Below the pieces are notes generated by a model, which searched no databases, was not told where the DNA came from, and was given only the letters and a program-made list of their open reading frames with translations. DNA of 64,000 nt from assembly GCA_902785575.1 (NCBI GenBank), contig CACZZF010000007.1, positions 1-64,000 of the forward strand, given 5' to 3'. The position numbers and the translations under genes are program-made. Position 1 is the stretch's first letter. The number at the start of each line of letters is the position of its first letter. This DNA is from an uncultured Bacteroidia bacterium. GTDB taxonomy: Bacteria > Bacteroidota > Bacteroidia > Bacteroidales > UBA932. Positions 27,418 to 35,450 of the stretch are shown piece by piece.

Positions 27418-28541
27418 CTCTTATTCCTCCTTTTTCCTCGAAGCACTATGGTGTCACCCTCTCCGGGCTGGTATCCCGCATTGAAACCATTCATCTTCTG
27501 GACGCTGGACATCCTGACACCGAACCTCTGGCAGATGTCACGCAGAGACTGAGAATCGTCCTCCACAATAAACTTGTCAAGGCCCTTCTCGCTCTGTTTC
27601 TTTTTGGCCTGGAGATATACCACAGTCCCAGGAAGAAGCTCCTGAGGAGCCGCAAGGTCGTTATACTTAAGGATTTCCTTCAGGAACAAGCCATAACGGG
27701 CGGCTATGGAGGAATATGTCTCCCCTTCCACCGAAGTCACGAATGGCACGCCATTCTTCGAATATGCCTCCCTGGAGAGCGAGAACTTGAACTCCTCAAG
27801 CTGGCTCTTGTCTATCCGCTTAGGTTCCTCAAGGGACAACGGAGACTCAGGGATCTTACCGGTGAGCTCCTCGTCAACCACAGAGGTCTTCTTCTTGGCT
27901 TTCTTCTTGGAGGCCTTTACAGATTTCCTTGAGGACTTATCCTTACTCTTGGCCTTGACCTCCTGCTTTCCCTGTTCCGGCTGAACAGTCTGGCCAACTA
28001 CCTCTTCAGCCTTTTCCTCGAGAGTCTCAGTCTCCGTCAAAGGCATGGTGTCATATTCGTAAAGCTTATAGTCCTCAATGTATTTGATAAGCTTGCCCGG
28101 ATAGCCGGGATCGGTGGCGTAACCAGCTTTCTTCAGACCATTAGCCCATGACTTATAATCAGTTGTCTCGAAATCAAAGAGGAATTTATACCGGTCACGG
28201 TAGCGCAAGAAGTCAGAATGGTCCCGGAAAGACTCATCGGCCGAATCATATACCCTGAAGCACTCCCCCTTCTCATCATCATCGTGATACTGCTTCTTGC
28301 CGGTCCAGTCCTTATGGCACTTGATTCCGAAATGGTTGTTGCCATCAGCGGCGAGAGTCGAGAGACCGTAACGTGACTCCAATATCCCCTGCGCCAACGT
28401 GATGCTGGCAGGCACCCCGCTTCGGTACATCTCCCGCACCGCCGTCGGCGCCCACTGGGCTATATATTTCTCGATCGGTGACTGCGCTGACGCGACCACA
28501 GCCATCAACCCGACCATCATCGTTATTACAAGCCGTCTCAT
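27414..28541 (-). CDS. Secreted glucosaminidase with two LysM domains
   Basis: A 375-residue exported peptidoglycan hydrolase. The start at 28541 gives a signal peptide MRRLVITMMVGLMAVVASAQ; the frame extends 40 codons upstream into rnz but without sense. A mannosyl-glycoprotein endo-beta-N-acetylglucosaminidase (FlgJ-type) domain covers about 25-165 (ITLAQGILESRYGLSTLA, NNHFGIKCH, YATDPGYPGKLIKYIE). A Lys/Ser-rich linker follows, then two LysM repeats (about 275-320 and 327-375). The -7 box ends exactly 6 nt before the ATG, so the mRNA may be leaderless. Confidence 0.9.
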   Translation of the reverse strand: MRRLVITMMVGLMAVVASAQSPIEKYIAQWAPTAVREMYRSGVPASITLAQGILESRYGLSTLAADGNNHFGIKCHKDWTGKKQYHDDDEKGECFRVYDSADESFRDHSDFLRYRDRYKFLFDFETTDYKSWANGLKKAGYATDPGYPGKLIKYIEDYKLYEYDTMPLTETETLEEKAEEVVGQTVQPEQGKQEVKAKSKDKSSRKSVKASKKKAKKKTSVVDEELTGKIPESPLSLEEPKRIDKSQLEEFKFSLSREAYSKNGVPFVTSVEGETYSSIAARYGLFLKEILKYNDLAAPQELLPGTVVYLQAKKKQSEKGLDKFIVEDDSQSLRDICQRFGVRMSSVQKMNGFNAGYQPGEGDTIVLRGKRRNKR

Positions 28542-28547
28542 ATCATA

Positions 28548-28555
28548 CAAATATA
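28548..28555 (-). promoter_or_regulatory. Promoter -7 box of the glucosaminidase gene
   Basis: TATATTTG on the minus strand with six bases (TATGAT) before the ATG. It sits between the rnz stop and the glucosaminidase start. No TTG at the expected -33 distance. Confidence 0.6.
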
Positions 28556-28560
28556 ACAAT

Positions 28561-29502
28561 TTATTGGTTCTTGAGGAGAGGGACGTCGAAGACGTCGAGG
28601 TCGGAAGCGGCATAGGACTCCGGGAAGATCGCGCGGCATTCAGCCTCATACCTCGCGACATCTTTCACCCTGGAAGAATAGTGCCCGATGACCAGCCTCT
28701 TCACACCAGCCTCAAGCGCGACACCAGCCGCCTGCGAAGTGGTCGAATGATGACGAGACTTAGCCAAATCAGCGAACTCATCCACGTAAGTCGCCTCATG
28801 GTAAAGAAGGTCGACACCGGCCACCCAACTTGCCTCCTCAGTAAAAGGAGCAGTGTCAGAACAATAGGCGTAGGAACGAGGTTCGAAAGGCTTGTAACCC
28901 AACTCCTCGAAAGGCAAAGTCAAATAAGCCCCGTCAGGAAGCTCCCTGACCACATTCTCTCCCCTCTTGACCGCGGCGATCTCAGCGAGACTGAGACCAT
29001 ATTCCTCAACCTTCCACTTCTTCACATTGAACTGGGGCTCCTTCTCACGGAATAGGAAACCGAATGTCTCAATCCCGTGATTGAGCGGGAAGGCGCTGAC
29101 TTCCAACGATTTCGTCTGATAAACCGTCTCCGGCTCCCTCATAGTTAAAGGAATATGCCTGATCTCAAATGATATCCCTTCACCATAGTAAGACAAGAAG
29201 AATTTGAGAAGCGGGCCGAAACTGGCAGGCGCGTAAATATTCAATGGTTGGGTCCTGGAAAGCATCCCCATAGTGGAGAGCAGTCCAGGTAGCCCGAAGA
29301 CATGGTCGCCATGGATATGGGAAATGAAGATAGAATCAATCTTCATCGGAGACACATGACTCTCCTCGAGGCGTGTCTGCGCCCCTTCCCCGCAGTCGAC
29401 CAAGAAAGAGCGCCCACGTACCGAAAGTACCTGGGCGCTCTGATGTCTTCCGGCGGTTGGCTTGGCCGAAGCCGTGCCCAGAACCGTCAAAGTGAAGTTC
29501 AT
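28561..29502 (-). CDS. rnz: Ribonuclease Z
   Basis: Metallo-beta-lactamase-fold tRNA 3'-processing endonuclease, 313 residues. The zinc motif HIHGDH is at 62-67 and the later ligands are in HEATY and IGHYSSR. Cutting at the discriminator is needed here because the tRNA in this window has no encoded CCA. It starts 3 bp after the rpsA stop and is probably read from the rpsA transcript. Confidence 0.95.
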   Translation of the reverse strand: MNFTLTVLGTASAKPTAGRHQSAQVLSVRGRSFLVDCGEGAQTRLEESHVSPMKIDSIFISHIHGDHVFGLPGLLSTMGMLSRTQPLNIYAPASFGPLLKFFLSYYGEGISFEIRHIPLTMREPETVYQTKSLEVSAFPLNHGIETFGFLFREKEPQFNVKKWKVEEYGLSLAEIAAVKRGENVVRELPDGAYLTLPFEELGYKPFEPRSYAYCSDTAPFTEEASWVAGVDLLYHEATYVDEFADLAKSRHHSTTSQAAGVALEAGVKRLVIGHYSSRVKDVARYEAECRAIFPESYAASDLDVFDVPLLKNQ

Positions 29503-29505
29503 GCT

Positions 29506-31359
29506 TTACTCACCTTTCTCAAGCTTGTCCTTGAGGGCAGCGAGCTCGCTGATGTCACCAAGAGTGGTCTTCTCAAGGTTGGAGTTGATCTTCTTGACAG
29601 CCTTCTTGGTGTTGTCAGCCTCAGCGGCAACCTTCTCCTGCTTGGCCTCGCTGTAAGTCCTCACATGGGAAAGGAGAATCCTGCGGGTGCTTCTGCGGAG
29701 CTCAACAACCTTGAAAGGAAGAGTCTCACCAACGATAGGCTGCTTGCCGTCTTCCTTGATGAGGTCGCGGCTGAAAGCGAAGCCCTCGTCATCACCCTCG
29801 AGCTTGATGTTGGCGCCCTTGTCGGTCAGAGAGGCGATAGTTCCCTCAACTGTGGAACCGACAGCGTACTTCTGCTCGACAGCGTCCCAAGGGTTGGGAG
29901 TGAGCTGCTTGTGACCAAGGCTGAGTTTGTGGTTAGCCTCGTCGAAGTCAAGGATAACGACATCGATCTCGTCACCAGGAGCAACCATCTCTGAAGGATG
30001 CTTGATCTTGTTCCAGCTGAGGTCGCTGATGTGGATGAGACCCTCGACACCGTCCTCAGGCTCGGCGAACACACCGAAGTTGGTGACGTTGCGGACAATA
30101 GCCTTGTGAACGGAACCGACAGGATACTTGTCGCGGATGCTCTCCCAAGGGTTGGGGGTGAGCTGCTTCAGACCGAGGGACATCTTCCTGTTCTCACGGT
30201 CGATAGAAAGAACCTGAGCCTCGACCTCGTCGCCGACCTTGAGGAACTCCTGGGCGCTGTGGAGCCTGGGAGACCAGCTCATCTCGGAGACATGGATAAG
30301 ACCCTCGACACCGGGCTCGATCTCAACGAAGGCGCCGTAGTCAGCGATCAGGACAACCTTACCCTTGACAGTGTCACCGACCTTGACATTCTGGTCGAGA
30401 TTGTCCCAAGGATGAGGAGTGAGCTGCTTGTAACCGAGGGCGATCCTCTTCTGGCTGGGATCGAACTCCTTGACGACGACCTTGATCTTCTCGTCCAGGG
30501 AGACAACCTCCTCAGGATTGTCGATTCTACCCCAGCTGAGGTCAGTGATGTGGATGAGACCGTCAACACCACCGAGGTCAACGAAGACACCGTAGTTGGT
30601 GATGTTCTTGACAGTACCCTCAAGGATCTGTCCCTTCTCGAGCTTGCTGATGAGCTCAGCCCTGCGGGCCTCCTGCTCAGCCTCAAGAAGAGCCTTGTGA
30701 GAAACGACGACGTTGCGGAACTCCTGGTTGATCTTGACGATCTTGAAGTCCATGGTCTGGTTGACGTAGGCGTCGTAGTCACGGATAGGCTTGATGTCGA
30801 TCTGGGAACCGGGGAGGAAAGCCTCGATACCGAACACGTCGACGATCATACCGCCCTTGGTGCGGGTCTTGATGAAGCCCTTGACGATCTCGTCGTTGGC
30901 GCAAGCCTCGTTGACGCGATCCCATGACTTGAGGGCGCGGGCCTTCTTGTGGGAAAGGATCAGCTGGCCCTTGCGGTCCTCGGCGGACTCGACATAGACC
31001 TCGACCTTGTCACCAACCTTAAGATCAGGATTGTAACGGAACTCAGGAGCCTGGATGACACCCTCGCTCTTGTAACCTATGTTGACGATAACCTCCCTCT
31101 TGGAGATGGCTGTGACGGTGCCTTCGACCACCTCGTTCTCCACGATCTTGGAGAGGGTCTGGTCGTAAGCTTCCTCAATCTCTTTCCTGTTGCTCTTGCC
31201 GTAGACATCGGAGCTGCCCTCAAAGGCATCCCAATCGAAGTCCTCGGGCGCTACTGAAGCGTTGAGGGACGGTTTCTTGGTTTCTTTAACTTCTGCCTTC
31301 GGAGCCTCGGGCTGAACCTCTACGGGCTCGACGGCGGGATTCAATGTTTCTTCTGCCAT
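29506..31359 (-). CDS. rpsA: 30S ribosomal protein S1
   Basis: 617 residues with six S1 RNA-binding repeats. The repeat starts can be read as EGTVTAISKREVIVNIG, KGFIKTRTKGGMIVDVF, EGTVKNITNYGVFVDLGG, KGKVVLIADYGAFVEIE, KAIVRNVTNFGVFAEPE and EGTIASLTDKGANIKLE. The last is the most divergent. An acidic N-terminal tail (about 1-55, rich in E, P and V) precedes the first repeat. An 88-nt leader separates the promoter box from the ATG, long for this genome, and might carry autoregulation. Confidence 0.97.
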   Translation of the reverse strand: MAEETLNPAVEPVEVQPEAPKAEVKETKKPSLNASVAPEDFDWDAFEGSSDVYGKSNRKEIEEAYDQTLSKIVENEVVEGTVTAISKREVIVNIGYKSEGVIQAPEFRYNPDLKVGDKVEVYVESAEDRKGQLILSHKKARALKSWDRVNEACANDEIVKGFIKTRTKGGMIVDVFGIEAFLPGSQIDIKPIRDYDAYVNQTMDFKIVKINQEFRNVVVSHKALLEAEQEARRAELISKLEKGQILEGTVKNITNYGVFVDLGGVDGLIHITDLSWGRIDNPEEVVSLDEKIKVVVKEFDPSQKRIALGYKQLTPHPWDNLDQNVKVGDTVKGKVVLIADYGAFVEIEPGVEGLIHVSEMSWSPRLHSAQEFLKVGDEVEAQVLSIDRENRKMSLGLKQLTPNPWESIRDKYPVGSVHKAIVRNVTNFGVFAEPEDGVEGLIHISDLSWNKIKHPSEMVAPGDEIDVVILDFDEANHKLSLGHKQLTPNPWDAVEQKYAVGSTVEGTIASLTDKGANIKLEGDDEGFAFSRDLIKEDGKQPIVGETLPFKVVELRRSTRRILLSHVRTYSEAKQEKVAAEADNTKKAVKKINSNLEKTTLGDISELAALKDKLEKGE

Positions 31360-31447
31360 AATGGTAAATAAAAGATAACTAGTTGTTTAACAATATTTTC
31401 GCGCTCCACAAGAATAGGCCTCAAAGCCCACCTTGTCGAAAAGCGTG

Positions 31448-31477
31448 CAAAAATAGAGAAAAATATCTGATTTACAA
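31448..31477 (-). promoter_or_regulatory. Promoter of rpsA
   Basis: Minus strand TTG (31475-31477), 19-bp spacer, TATTTTTG (31448-31455). Confidence 0.8.
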
Positions 31478-31494
31478 TGGTTCAGGAAGAAAAA

Positions 31495-32442
31495 TCAGAG
31501 CATTTTCTTCCGCCTGAAAATAAACAGGACGACCCCAACCAGAAGGAGCATGAAGATGACCAGGCTGAGCCATGCCCACCCTTTGTCCTGGAACGGCAGC
31601 GGGACATTCATGCCATAGAAACTGGCCACCAGGGTCGGAGGCATCAAAAGCACCGACACCAGAGTGAAAATCTTCATTATGTTGTTCTGATCCAGGTTGA
31701 TAAGGCCAAGGACGGTCTCCTGTAGGTACTCCAGCCTCTCAAAACTGAAATTGGCATGGTTGATCAGGGATGTGATATCCTGGAGTATGACGCTGAACCT
31801 GGACTGGAGCTCAGGGGGATATTTGTCGCTCTTTATCATGTTAGTGATAAGGCGCTGCTTATCGATGATGTTCTCACGGACAATCATCGTGTTCTCCTGC
31901 AACTGGTTGATGTCCAAAAGGAAGTCCTCGTTGATATCCTCCTGCTGGTTGATCCTCTTGCTGTACTGGGCGATCTCCTTGCTCATCAACTCGATCATAT
32001 CAGCGTCAAGGTCAACACGCTGGTCCATTATGTTCACGAAGACCGTGTAACCATTGGGATACATCTGCGGTTTTGCCACTATCCTCCTCTGGAGTTCGGT
32101 GAAAGAACGGAGCGGGACATCGCGCAAGGTCGTGAGACAATTGTCGACAAAGGTGAACGATACAGCCTCCATCGTGTAGTCCTCAGGGCCAGGCATAAGG
32201 AAGTTGGTGTTGGCGAAAATGGCGTTCTCAGTCTCGGAATATCTCGAGGAGCTCTCGATCTCCTCGGCTTGCGCGCGGCTCTGGATCTCCTCGCCGAGAA
32301 AGTCATCTACAGTGTGTTTTTCCTCACCTGATGGGGAGAGGAGGTCGATCCACAGGACATCGTCCCTGCTGAGCTTAGCGAGCTCTGTCTCGGACTGGGA
32401 AACCACCAGCTTGCCATTCCGTCTGTAGAAGATCGCGATCAT
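31495..32442 (-). CDS. corA: Magnesium/cobalt transporter CorA
   Basis: CorA/MIT-family channel, 315 residues. A long cytoplasmic alpha/beta and coiled-coil domain is followed by two C-terminal membrane helices (about 255-278 and 288-308). The selectivity motif GMN is at 277-279 (ASFYGMNVPLP). The end is a basic RRKKML tail. It has its own promoter and no clear terminator before the rpsA promoter. Confidence 0.95.
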   Translation of the reverse strand: MIAIFYRRNGKLVVSQSETELAKLSRDDVLWIDLLSPSGEEKHTVDDFLGEEIQSRAQAEEIESSSRYSETENAIFANTNFLMPGPEDYTMEAVSFTFVDNCLTTLRDVPLRSFTELQRRIVAKPQMYPNGYTVFVNIMDQRVDLDADMIELMSKEIAQYSKRINQQEDINEDFLLDINQLQENTMIVRENIIDKQRLITNMIKSDKYPPELQSRFSVILQDITSLINHANFSFERLEYLQETVLGLINLDQNNIMKIFTLVSVLLMPPTLVASFYGMNVPLPFQDKGWAWLSLVIFMLLLVGVVLFIFRRKKML

Positions 32443-32471
32443 ACACTTCCAGTTTTTGCGAGGGTAGTTTG

Positions 32472-32500
32472 CAAAAATAGAAATATTTTCGCAAAAACAA
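32472..32500 (-). promoter_or_regulatory. Promoter of corA
   Basis: Minus strand TTG (32498-32500), 18-bp spacer, TATTTTTG (32472-32479), ending 29 nt before the ATG. Confidence 0.7.
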
Positions 32501-32514
32501 GGGCTTAAGCGGAA

Positions 32515-33075
32515 CTAAATGAATTTGAACAGGATATTGAGGCCTATCAGGATAAGGACAGTACCACCGGTCCATAGTGCCGGACGACCGTATTTCCTGC
32601 CCACATAAGATCCTCCTTTCATCCCGGCGACCACAGTCAGGAAAGTGACGGCGAACAAAACCATACCTTTCAAAAGCATATCCCCGCCGGAGTCTCCATC
32701 CATTGAGAATGAGACACCCACGGAAAAGGCGTCAATGCTAGTGGCGACAGCCCCGATAAGGATATTCCGGATACCATTCAAGTCCCTGAGTGACTGTTCG
32801 TTCCTCCACGCTGACAGAAGCATCGAGCCACCAACATAAAGCAATAGGAGGAAGCCGATTATGGGAGCGAGTTTCCCTACAAAACCGACAAAAAGGTCCC
32901 CGAACAACCATCCTAGCAGGAACAGACCCGCCTGGACAACCCCGAAAACAAAAGCCACAGGTATCACCTTTCCCCAAGAGCTATCCTTGAGGGTCACACT
33001 CGAGCATGCGGAGACGGCAAAGCAATCAGCGCACAAGGACAAGGCGAGAAGTATGGCTGCGATTAACCACATCAT
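32515..33075 (-). CDS. mntP: Manganese efflux pump MntP
   Basis: A 186-residue inner-membrane protein with six predicted helices. The repeated acidic motifs of the family are visible: SLCADCFAVS in helix 1 (about 13-22) and ATSIDAFSVG (about 110-119). It exports Mn2+. The start overlaps the recR stop (ATGA), so it ends the murNAc-kinase/murQ/recR/mntP operon. No riboswitch of the yybP-ykoY type can fit in front of it. Confidence 0.93.
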   Translation of the reverse strand: MMWLIAAILLALSLCADCFAVSACSSVTLKDSSWGKVIPVAFVFGVVQAGLFLLGWLFGDLFVGFVGKLAPIIGFLLLLYVGGSMLLSAWRNEQSLRDLNGIRNILIGAVATSIDAFSVGVSFSMDGDSGGDMLLKGMVLFAVTFLTVVAGMKGGSYVGRKYGRPALWTGGTVLILIGLNILFKFI

Positions 33076-33713
33076 GGCTTGAATGGCTGGCGCCCGGTAA
33101 TTGAGCGGCCTAGGGTCAGTTCATCGGCATATTCAAGGTCATCTCCGAAACCGAGGCCTCTGGCAAGGGATGAGACTTTGACCCCGAAGCCCGAGATCTG
33201 CCTGTAAATATAAAATGAAGTTGTCTCACCTTCAACATCCCCGCTCAACGCCAAAATAATCTCGACTTCCGAGGGAATCGCCGCTGGGGAAGAAGTCATC
33301 TCCTTTACCCTATCGACTAATGAAGAGATAGTCAGATCTGAAGGTCCCACTCCCGCAATCGGGGAAATGATACCGCCGAGCACATGATAGACCCCATGAT
33401 ATTGCCCGGTGTTCTCAATGCTCATAACGTCCCTGACATTCTCCACGACACATATCGTCCTTTGATCCCTGCTCTTGTCAGAGCAAATCGAACAAATGTC
33501 ATCGTCCGAAATCATCTGGCATATCCGGCAATATTTGGCCTCATCGCGAAGCCTCATGATCGATTCAGAAAAATGATGGACATTTTCCGAAGGCTGCCGC
33601 AGCAAGTGAAGGGCAAGGCGCAGGGCGCTGCGCTTCCCCACCCCGGGAAGCGACCCTATCGCCTGAACGGCGTCCTCCAGCAGCTTGGAAGGATATTTCT
33701 CAGGGATTGTCAT
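33072..33713 (-). CDS. recR: Recombination protein RecR
   Basis: RecFOR-pathway protein, 213 residues: N-terminal helix-hairpin-helix (IGSLPGVGKRSALRLALHLL), a C4 zinc finger (CRIC...CSIC, about 62-77), a Toprim domain (ICVVENVRDVMSIE) and the C-terminal GEDLEYADELTLGRSI-like segment. It overlaps murQ and mntP at both ends as ATGA, so expression is translationally coupled. Confidence 0.96.
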   Translation of the reverse strand: MTIPEKYPSKLLEDAVQAIGSLPGVGKRSALRLALHLLRQPSENVHHFSESIMRLRDEAKYCRICQMISDDDICSICSDKSRDQRTICVVENVRDVMSIENTGQYHGVYHVLGGIISPIAGVGPSDLTISSLVDRVKEMTSSPAAIPSEVEIILALSGDVEGETTSFYIYRQISGFGVKVSSLARGLGFGDDLEYADELTLGRSITGRQPFKP

Positions 33714-34534
33714 GCCAGGCTTGATTGGGTTTGATAAAAGAATACCGCCGCTCTCACGGAGCCATGGGATAACAGAAGACTTCTCGCATAATTGTAATCA
33801 ACTATGCCCGTCTCCTCCATAATCATCCTCGCGCCACGATCAACCAACTTTTTGTTAGTCAGTTGCATATCCACCATCTTGCTGCCCCTGACGTGACCGA
33901 GACGAATCATAGAGGAGGTGGAAATCATATTCAGAACAAGTTTCTGGGCGGTTCCGGCCTTCATCCTTGTGCTTCCGGTTACGAATTCAGGCCCGACCAC
34001 GACCACGATCGGAATCTCGGCCGCCGAAGCCAAGGGAGAACCCTCGTTACAGGTTATGCAGGCTGTGAGAAGGCCGTTCCGCCTCGCTGTTTCCACAGCG
34101 CCAACCACATATGGGGTCGTCCCGGATGCGGCGATCCCGACCAACACATCATCTTTGGTCGGGGAATATTGGCACATATCCTCCCATCCGCCTGTCCAGG
34201 AGTCTTCAGCGCCTTCGACAGCGTCTCGGATCGCCCTATCTCCTCCCGCCATCAGACCGATAAACACATCATGAACCCCATAAGTCGGAGGTATTTCAGA
34301 CGCATCCACAACACCGAGTCTCCCGCTGGTTCCAGCACCAAGGTAGAACACCCGGCCACCACGGGGAACTCTATCGACAATTCCGTCCACCAGTTCCTTG
34401 ATCTTGGGAATTGCTGTCGAGACGGCCTCAGGAACTGTCTTGTCCTCAGAATTGATGGCAGTAAGAAGCTCCGTGGTGGTCATTTTCTCCAAGTGGTCGT
34501 ATTTTGACGAACGCTCAGTTGTCCGGTTTTCCAT
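33710..34534 (-). CDS. murQ: N-acetylmuramic acid 6-phosphate etherase
   Basis: SIS-domain lyase of 274 residues that splits MurNAc-6-P into GlcNAc-6-P and D-lactate. TERSSKYDHLEKMTTTELL at the start and VFYLGAGTSGRLGVVDASE in the SIS domain are signature regions, and the C-terminal VGFVTGSTRMKAGTAQKLVL-type segment is present. It is slightly shorter than E. coli MurQ. It begins 1 bp after the kinase gene, so the pair makes a MurNAc salvage module. Confidence 0.95.
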   Translation of the reverse strand: MENRTTERSSKYDHLEKMTTTELLTAINSEDKTVPEAVSTAIPKIKELVDGIVDRVPRGGRVFYLGAGTSGRLGVVDASEIPPTYGVHDVFIGLMAGGDRAIRDAVEGAEDSWTGGWEDMCQYSPTKDDVLVGIAASGTTPYVVGAVETARRNGLLTACITCNEGSPLASAAEIPIVVVVGPEFVTGSTRMKAGTAQKLVLNMISTSSMIRLGHVRGSKMVDMQLTNKKLVDRGARMIMEETGIVDYNYARSLLLSHGSVRAAVFFYQTQSSLA

Positions 34535-34535
34535 T

Positions 34536-35405
34536 CTAATTCCTCCCTGAATGATAATCTACCAAACCCTCAATAGGGGCCTTTATGATTTTAGAGAACT
34601 TGATTCCATAGGGTTCGGAGAGCCTCATAAGAATATCCTTGTTGGCATATCCGAATCCTCCGACTACTCCTACCGGGTACGATTCAATGTCATATTGCTT
34701 CAAAGCCCTCTCGAAGAAATCACGGAAATTATTATCAACCAATTCTTTAATATACCCACAAGAGTCGTATCTGCTGGTGATCCAAGGAGCGAAAGAACCG
34801 AGATAGCCAGCTGGCGCCTCGCCTTTATAGACATTCCTGACGACTGTTAAATAATCTACCTCGAAATCCCGGGCGAACTCTCCGGCCACCGGCTCAGGAA
34901 CCAATCCTTTGATGAAATCAGAGACAAAGAGCTTACCGAGCCTGGCGGCCCCGCCTTCGTCCCCAAGGATAAAGCCCCCGGATCGGACATTTCTCACAAT
35001 CCTCTCGCCATCATAAAGACAAGTGTTTGAGCCGGTTCCAAGTATCGCCGCTATTCCTGGATCATGGCCGCAAACCGCTCTGGCAGCCGCCAGAGTGTCT
35101 GAGGCATATTCTATGCTCGCGTCCGGGAAGAAACCACGTAATACCTTATCCAGGGTTTGGGCCATCACCGGGACGCATTCTCCAGGTTGGCAAATAAGAC
35201 CCGCGGCATAGAAATGGATGCTGTCGATCGTTGTGACTCCTTCTTTAAAAAGTAAAGACGAAGCACTCTCAACGACTTCATTGACAGCATCTTGAGGCAT
35301 TGAGGCGAGATTCATTCCGCCTGTCTTGACATTCACCCGAGTTCCATCCTCCGCCAAGGCCAGCCAGTCGGTCTTCGTCGCTCCGCTTTCTACGATTAAA
35401 GTCAT
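34536..35405 (-). CDS. BadF/BadG-type sugar kinase, probable MurNAc/GlcNAc kinase
   Basis: ASKHA-fold ATPase of 289 residues from ATG 35405. The phosphate-1 motif is VESGATKTDW (about 4-13), phosphate-2 and adenosine motifs are AILGTGSNTCLY and RSGGFILGDEGG. The family includes N-acetylglucosamine kinases and the MurK kinases that act on MurNAc. Being directly upstream of murQ it most likely phosphorylates MurNAc (or GlcNAc) released from peptidoglycan; Tannerella has an equivalent kinase-etherase pair. No MurNAc transporter is seen nearby. Confidence 0.88.
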   Translation of the reverse strand: MTLIVESGATKTDWLALAEDGTRVNVKTGGMNLASMPQDAVNEVVESASSLLFKEGVTTIDSIHFYAAGLICQPGECVPVMAQTLDKVLRGFFPDASIEYASDTLAAARAVCGHDPGIAAILGTGSNTCLYDGERIVRNVRSGGFILGDEGGAARLGKLFVSDFIKGLVPEPVAGEFARDFEVDYLTVVRNVYKGEAPAGYLGSFAPWITSRYDSCGYIKELVDNNFRDFFERALKQYDIESYPVGVVGGFGYANKDILMRLSEPYGIKFSKIIKAPIEGLVDYHSGRN

Positions 35406-35423
35406 ACGTAACAGATGAGGGAA

Positions 35424-35431
35424 CAAATATA
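35424..35431 (-). promoter_or_regulatory. Promoter -7 box of the kinase-murQ-recR-mntP operon
   Basis: TATATTTG on the minus strand, ending 18 nt before ATG 35405. No TTG at the usual distance. Confidence 0.6.
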
Positions 35432-35450
35432 AAAATAATAATCTACTTTA

